From Nitrososphaera sp. (GTDB lineage: Archaea > Thermoproteota > Nitrososphaeria > Nitrososphaerales > Nitrososphaeraceae): a stretch of DNA of 64,000 bases. The notes below the pieces were generated by a model. The model had not been told where the DNA came from, did not search any database, and saw only the letters and a program-made list of their open reading frames with translations. The stretch spans positions 124,001 through 188,000 of the forward strand of contig JAJUFP010000005.1 of NCBI GenBank assembly GCA_029263715.1. The letters run 5' to 3'. Position numbers and translations under genes: made by a program. Shown piece after piece: positions 59,582-64,000 of the stretch (its first letter is position 1; the number at the start of each line of letters is the position of its first letter).

Positions 59582-60878
59582 ATACCTGCCGGACCTTGTC
59601 TGCCATTCTCTTGTAAAGTGATTCGACCCTGTCGGACCTGGATTCTGCAGAAACGCGGATGGCGTGCTCTGTGTTTGACGGCCGTACCAGCACCCAGGAA
59701 TCCTCGTCTATGACGGCTTTGACGCCATCCTCGGTCAAAAGCTCTGAAGATTCGGCCCGAAATATCTCCGGCAGCCGGGCTATTACGGCCGCATGCATAG
59801 AAGAGTCCGCCGGTATCTTGGAGCGTATCTGCCTGAACTGCGACGCAAAAGCAAGGCAGTCTGATATCACCTTGCCATCCAGGGTTGCTATGGTGGCCGC
59901 AGCCAAAAGGCCGTCGCGGCACATGTTGAATTTGGGCATGATAAAACCGGCGCTGCTTCCCTCGCCGCCGGCCTCCGCGCCAACCTCAAGCATCTTGCTG
60001 ACGACGTTGGCCTCGCCCACCTTTGAGTGCGAGATCCTGCCGCCGTGCTGTTTTACATACTTGGCTATGGCCACGCTGGAATCGATGCTGGTCACAAAGT
60101 TTCGGAAACCAAGCTGGACGGCCCTTGCCACGCACAAAAGCAGGGTTGCGTCCGGCTCCAGTTTTTCGCCGTTGCTGTTGACTACTACAAGCCTGTCGCT
60201 GTCCAGGTCCAGGGCAAAGCCAAAGTCCAGCTTGTTTGCAGTGACAAGGGACCGCAGGTCGGCCAGGGGGTCTGCCGTCGGGTCTGGCCCCCTTGACGAT
60301 ACACCGGCTACTCCGTTGATGCTCTGGAATTTTAGGCCCATCTTCTTGAACATCTGCTCGGCGTAGCCGCATGCGGCACCGCCGCCGGCGTCGACTCCCA
60401 CCGCCGGCGTGGAGCCTTTGCCGGCCAGTTCTACAACCTCATCGATGTAGTTTGATTTTGCCTCGTATTCGCTGCCAAACCTTGAATTGCTTGGAGATAT
60501 TCTGGACACCAGCATGCTTTCCAGTTCTTTTTCAAACAAGCCCCTGCCGTCTACGATGAATTTAAGTCCGTTCCATTCAAGGGGGTTGTGAGATGCCGTT
60601 ACGATGATGCCGGCCCCGTACTTTCTTGCCTCACGAAAGGCCATGGGCGTGGGCGCAACGCCAAGGTTGTAGACGTCGACTCCGGCAGACATGAGGCTTG
60701 CCGATACCACCTGCGAGATTATCCTGCCCGATGGGCGCGTGTCTCTTGCTAGGACGCACCGGCCGGACTTGATCACGTTGGCAAACAGGCCGGAGAACCT
60801 TGATACCTCCTGCAGCGTGAGGTTCTGGCCATAAATTCCTCTAACCCCGGATATCGATACTTTCAAATCTGAAACCAT
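59559..60878 (-). CDS. Phosphohexomutase (phosphomannomutase/phosphoglucosamine mutase type)
   Basis: 439 residues from ATG 60878 (MVSDLKVSISGVRG); ATG 60902 is too near the A/T box to be used. Signatures: VLARDTRPSGR, VTASHNPLEWNGLK with the phosphoserine, DLDSDRLVVV metal loop and the C-terminal RPSNTEHAIRVSAES. It interconverts hexose 1- and 6-phosphates for glycan or nucleotide-sugar synthesis; specificity is open. Operon with thiL. Divergent from tRNA-Thr. Confidence 0.92.
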   Translation of the reverse strand: MVSDLKVSISGVRGIYGQNLTLQEVSRFSGLFANVIKSGRCVLARDTRPSGRIISQVVSASLMSAGVDVYNLGVAPTPMAFREARKYGAGIIVTASHNPLEWNGLKFIVDGRGLFEKELESMLVSRISPSNSRFGSEYEAKSNYIDEVVELAGKGSTPAVGVDAGGGAACGYAEQMFKKMGLKFQSINGVAGVSSRGPDPTADPLADLRSLVTANKLDFGFALDLDSDRLVVVNSNGEKLEPDATLLLCVARAVQLGFRNFVTSIDSSVAIAKYVKQHGGRISHSKVGEANVVSKMLEVGAEAGGEGSSAGFIMPKFNMCRDGLLAAATIATLDGKVISDCLAFASQFRQIRSKIPADSSMHAAVIARLPEIFRAESSELLTEDGVKAVIDEDSWVLVRPSNTEHAIRVSAESRSDRVESLYKRMADKVRQVYDEQKAR

Positions 60879-60970
60879 GCTGTTTTTATTCTGAGAGAAC
60901 ATCCTTTTGCGTATTTTTTAAGTTAGCGCGAAGCATTAAATATCCAACGGCAAACTTGCAGAGTACTTTT

Positions 60971-61044
60971 GCCCTAGTAGCTCAGCCTGGCAGAGCGAGG
61001 GTTTCGTAAACCCTAGGTCGTGGGTCCGAATCCCACCTAGGGCT
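60971..61044 (+). tRNA. tRNA-Thr (CGT)
   Basis: 74 bases, no intron, no encoded CCA. Acceptor GCCCTAG/CTAGGGC; D arm GCTC-AGCCTGGCA-GAGC; anticodon stem AGGGT/ACCCT with loop TTCGTAA (CGT); T arm GTGGG-TCCGAAT-CCCAC; discriminator T, which is the archaeal Thr identity base. An A/T box (ATTAAATATCC near 60936) precedes it. The AT-rich segment begins directly downstream. Confidence 0.95.
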
Positions 61045-61255
61045 TAATTCTCTCATTTTCGAGTTAGCGAGCCGACTTATTTTCCAACCCTAACAATTGG
61101 CTGTAAGGTCACCACTTTGTTGTATGTATCCTGCTTTTATTAGTAGAGCAGTTCTAATTTTGTAAGTCTTCAATTTACCACTTATTTCACTCGTGAGTCT
61201 TTACTCACGTTCCTTTGAAATCTGATTATTTCCTAACAACAATTCCAAGAATATG

Positions 61256-62959
61256 TTATCTTTTTTCAACAGACATTTTTGTTAAAATAATTATTACATA
61301 GATTATCGAGATCGACGTGACATGGTTAAACTCTTCAAGTGGAAGAAGCCCATGAGCAACTTCATTCCTTAGATTAATACCCTCAACATCTGTAAATTTT
61401 ATTTTTAGGTAACTTGTGAAATCGTTTCCAAGTGTTTTTATGACATCGTTGTTGTCAAGAATGCCGCCCATCTGACTATCCATTATTCTCATTTCTTTTC
61501 CCTCCACCTTTATCGTTGAGATACCACGGGAATTTAGAAGCAATCTTAGTGTATTTTCTACCTGTGGGATTAGAATATGAATCGATGCAACATAATCTTG
61601 ATTGAGATGGCGTTTTATTCCAGATCTCAAGAGCTCCAAAGAATCTTTATCGTGCAGTCCAAAGTCCGAGATGAATTTTGTGAAGTGTTCTTCGGATATT
61701 CTTTTTTGCTCTTCCAACTTTTTGACAGCAGTTGCAAACCAGTGTTCTGCAAGCTTAATCTGCTCGAGAGTTTGTCTTTTTATTTCAGAACGCAGTCTTG
61801 ATTCATAATCATTGGTATGAGCAATTGGATTCTTTCTGTTATAATGAGTTGTTGGCCAAATATGTGAAATTGGATTATCTGCCATGATGTCTTTTGCCTC
61901 TTGCTCAATACGGGATTGGTTGGGTACCATCTCACATCTCGAGATTGATCGAACTAGCTCTATGCCGTTCTCCCCATCAAATTCTAGGGGAGGAAGCTTG
62001 ATTGTTGTAGATACTGTCTCCCATTGTATTATCTTGGCAGATTCTCTTATTTTCTCTCCAAGTTCCTTGACTTTCTCCGACATCCCAAGTTTCTGGTAAA
62101 CTTGTTGGGCTTCTTCATACCATTTGGTTGCGGCCAAGCCGTTATTCTCCTTAAATGCAGTGTTACCATCGGCTTCGTGTGATTCTGCAATCACAAGTTG
62201 TATCTGTTTTCGCAGTTTCTGTTTTTCATCTGGTAAGAGGTCTGTGAGATTACATAGACCCAAAGACGCCTTTAACAGAGATCGCTGAAGATGACTATTT
62301 TTATTATCAGAGAATCTTTTGGCTGCCCGATGGACTATGGTAAATAGCCTAGCAATAGTCTCTTTTTCAGATTTATTATTGAGAAGACAAAACACTTCAG
62401 TTGGTTCTATCAGCCATCTTTCATATTCAGTGTTTTCCAGATCAAAACATATGTGTAAAGCCGCCTTGCTTATGTCATCGTCATATTTCAAATTATAGAG
62501 TTTGTTTATGTTAAAAGCGACAACTAAGAGATAAACACAACTCTGTATCTCCTTCTGTTTGAGATGTATATTTGAACACTCAAGAAGATTATTAATTGCA
62601 TCAGGGAAATACTGTGGTTTTCTCGTTAAAAGAAAACAGATTAATGCATAACGCCATCTATTTTGATGACTTTTCGTTTCTTGAAGCCTTGATGTAAAAT
62701 AAGCTATTTCTTTATCATTTCGTGTTGGAAAATATTGTTGAACACATCTGTTGATTTCCTCTATTTTGACGCCCTCCGTACGCGGTAGTACCCAACGCAG
62801 AGCAAATACTAGATTGACTACTTTCAACTCCAATTCAATTTTTTCTTTCTTTTCTCCTGCTAACGGCAATAGCTTATTCAAAAGAGTCATCTTGGAAAAG
62901 TTGGGTTCGTCTATTTCGTTCTCATCAAACTCTTTCCAGAGCTTATCAAATTCCTCCAA
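61256..62959 (-). CDS. DUF4209/HEPN-like protein in an AT-rich segment
   Basis: 567 residues, TTG start about 27 nt after an A/T box. The C-terminal 130 residues (NQDYVASIHILIPQVENTLRLLL, GINLRNEVAHGLLP) match the DUF4209 pattern; R531/H536 form an Rx4H pair like HEPN RNases. The first 430 residues are helical with TPR-like elements (KWYEEAQQVYQKLG) and no clear motif. AT-rich, strongly unlike the neighbouring pgm/thiL genes. It sits 0.2 kb after tRNA-Thr, a usual insertion site. A defence role is inferred. Confidence 0.7.
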   Translation of the reverse strand: MEEFDKLWKEFDENEIDEPNFSKMTLLNKLLPLAGEKKEKIELELKVVNLVFALRWVLPRTEGVKIEEINRCVQQYFPTRNDKEIAYFTSRLQETKSHQNRWRYALICFLLTRKPQYFPDAINNLLECSNIHLKQKEIQSCVYLLVVAFNINKLYNLKYDDDISKAALHICFDLENTEYERWLIEPTEVFCLLNNKSEKETIARLFTIVHRAAKRFSDNKNSHLQRSLLKASLGLCNLTDLLPDEKQKLRKQIQLVIAESHEADGNTAFKENNGLAATKWYEEAQQVYQKLGMSEKVKELGEKIRESAKIIQWETVSTTIKLPPLEFDGENGIELVRSISRCEMVPNQSRIEQEAKDIMADNPISHIWPTTHYNRKNPIAHTNDYESRLRSEIKRQTLEQIKLAEHWFATAVKKLEEQKRISEEHFTKFISDFGLHDKDSLELLRSGIKRHLNQDYVASIHILIPQVENTLRLLLNSRGISTIKVEGKEMRIMDSQMGGILDNNDVIKTLGNDFTSYLKIKFTDVEGINLRNEVAHGLLPLEEFNHVTSISIIYVIIILTKMSVEKR

Positions 62960-63107
62960 GCTTGCATGGTATAGCTAATTACACAAGAATTTAAATTCAG
63001 ATCTTCGCTTAAAGTGTTCTACTATTTTCCTTCGTATTTACAATGTCTTGTTTATGCTTAAGATGAAAAGGACTGGAGTTAGAGTCGTGAGTCTCACGAG
63101 TTTGAGA

Positions 63108-63485
63108 TTAGCTCAACAGGCCGCTTTTTTTCAGCAACGGGATGATCTTTTGAAGTATGATGGGTTCATGCTCTGATTCAACATCAAAAGACACCATGAA
63201 AATGAAATTACCGTTTAGCGGGATGACTGCCCTTCTTATTTTTTCGTACAATGCAAAAGCGTAGATGGTTTTTCCCAGGTAGACTTCGAGGGTTCTTCTT
63301 GAGCCCATCCTGAGTATCGATTGCGCTGCAGACAGTTCCGACATTTCCTTCGTCAACAACGGGATCTGGCCTTTTCGGTATTCGCTTGCGACGATGCTTC
63401 CCAGGTCGTTGACTAGTGCTGCAAACCTGATCGATCCGTCAAGTTCCAGGACTTCTTGGCAGAGTTGCTGGTCTATATCAGACAT
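63108..63485 (-). CDS. Small thaumarchaeal protein, DUF6659-like (roadblock-like pattern)
   Basis: 125 residues from ATG. Pattern IRFAALVNDLGSIVASEYRKGQIPLLT, then RTLEVYLGKTIYAFALYEKIRRAVIPL, resembles the DUF6659 group, which is expanded in thaumarchaea; a roadblock/LC7-like fold is suspected from the alternation of helix and strand. No catalytic motif. Monocistronic. Assignment is from memory of the pattern and not confirmed. Confidence 0.65.
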   Translation of the reverse strand: MSDIDQQLCQEVLELDGSIRFAALVNDLGSIVASEYRKGQIPLLTKEMSELSAAQSILRMGSRRTLEVYLGKTIYAFALYEKIRRAVIPLNGNFIFMVSFDVESEHEPIILQKIIPLLKKSGLLS

Positions 63486-63684
63486 TCAGGGCATTTGAGA
63501 ACACACATAATAATATACATTCCAGACGGACAAGAGCCCCCGCCGATTTAGGGTCTCAGAGCAACCGTGTCTTTAGGGTGATTTGCAAGATTTCGTCGTG
63601 GTTCATCTGTAGCTTTGCCTTGCTGGCTTTCATGGCTACCGGCAAGAATTGAAGGGCTTATCTGTCAATTTTTGTGCAGTTGTG
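63486..63684. other. Short intergenic region with a possible 25-aa ORF
   Basis: A minus-strand ATG frame (63556-63633) encodes MKASKAKLQMNHDEILQITL and five further residues. It may be a peptide or chance. Nothing else is seen. Confidence 0.2.
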
Positions 63685-63933
63685 CTACTTTTTCTTTCCA
63701 AAATTGAAATAGCAAGAGTAGCAGTAATCCTTGCCGTATATCACGCCGGTGTTACCGCAACTTACGCAGTGCTTTTCATGTTCTACCGTTGAATCAAGGG
63801 ACTTGGCCTTTTGCAGGCACCGGCCGCAAATGGGCGCCTCAAGATTGTAGCTTGATAAAAAGCCCTCCCCGCACTGATTGCACCTTAAACTGTACATCTT
63901 TCCCCTTGGTTTCCAACGTCTAAACATGCTCAT
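63685..63933 (-). CDS. Small zinc-ribbon protein
   Basis: 82 residues from ATG. Four CxxC knuckles: CNQCG, CGRCL, CVSCG and CYSCY, enough for two zinc ribbons. Basic N terminus (FRRWKPRGK) and basic C terminus (FGKKK) suggest nucleic-acid contact. Relatives of such short multi-knuckle proteins are abundant in thaumarchaea, but this exact family is not recognised. Start ATG 63927 (third codon) is an alternative. Confidence 0.72.
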   Translation of the reverse strand: MSMFRRWKPRGKMYSLRCNQCGEGFLSSYNLEAPICGRCLQKAKSLDSTVEHEKHCVSCGNTGVIYGKDYCYSCYFNFGKKK

Positions 63934-64000
63934 ATGCTATGTAGATTCCGGCCCTTGCTTCGCAAAACCCGCTTAAAAATGAAATGTAACAATGTTCCGT

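Noticed and set aside
61045..64000. Integrated element at tRNA-Thr
   Set aside because: Suspected from AT content, but no copy of the tRNA 3' end downstream and no integrase was found, so an element is not called.
1..64000. CRISPR array, insertion sequences, rRNA
   Set aside because: No regularly spaced direct repeats, transposase motifs or rRNA sequence were seen on either strand.

Overview
The window reads as one gene-dense stretch of an ammonia-oxidising thaumarchaeon (Nitrososphaerota), most like the Nitrososphaera group. The grounds are: a eukaryote-type topoisomerase IB; EF-1 alpha followed by uS10; Rpo12, PDCD5 and class I LysRS; archaeal FBP aldolase/phosphatase and archaeal triosephosphate isomerase; Elp3 and RtcB; many secreted proteins ending in PEF/PEFG-type C-terminal anchors; and transcripts that look mostly leaderless, with an A/T-rich box about 22-28 nt before the start. 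Many starts are TTG or GTG. The housekeeping parts are of moderate to high GC by eye. No ammonia-oxidation genes lie in the window.

Layout. 1-13 kb: a cell-surface block of signal-peptide proteins with a recurring Ig-like module, a CopC-CopD-beta-propeller fusion, a cupredoxin, a two-domain winged-helix regulator and a HEPN-type ORF in an AT-rich patch. 13-25 kb: housekeeping (B12-binding protein, uS10, EF-1 alpha, FBPase, TIM, PPDK, Rpo12, two zinc-finger proteins, two PII proteins around a tiny RHH-like gene, SDR, DHH phosphoesterase, HAD). 25.4-27.8 kb: an AT-rich insert with a ParA-HEPN operon preceded by a palindrome. 28-47.6 kb: LysRS-Elp3, PurM, citrate synthase, malic enzyme, an LLM reductase with an unusual leader, MBL nuclease, PurN, MFS, UbiE-like methyltransferase, DUF1998 helicase, TopoIB, a membrane-anchored HTH protein and a CBS-zinc-finger protein. 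47.6-54.3 kb: tRNA-Met, CBS protein, more surface proteins, a DUF6448 protein, a methyltransferase and a second Vgb-like propeller. 54.3-61 kb: intron-bearing tRNA-Phe, PurB, RtcB, PDCD5, a small paralog family member, uS11, ThiL, phosphohexomutase and tRNA-Thr. 61-64 kb: AT-rich DUF4209/HEPN-like gene and small thaumarchaeal proteins.

How the genes fit together. FBPase, TIM, PPDK, malic enzyme and citrate synthase make up a gluconeogenic/anaplerotic core. Elp3 and LysRS both act on tRNA-Lys and share an operon. RtcB, the archaeal tRNA ligase, sits about 1.4 kb from a tRNA-Phe with a non-canonical intron. Three unrelated ORFs in AT-rich patches (near 5, 26 and 61-63 kb) carry the HEPN-type Rx4H motif. 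The ParA-HEPN pair is the best candidate for an undescribed defence or toxin system. No CRISPR array, IS element or integrase was seen.
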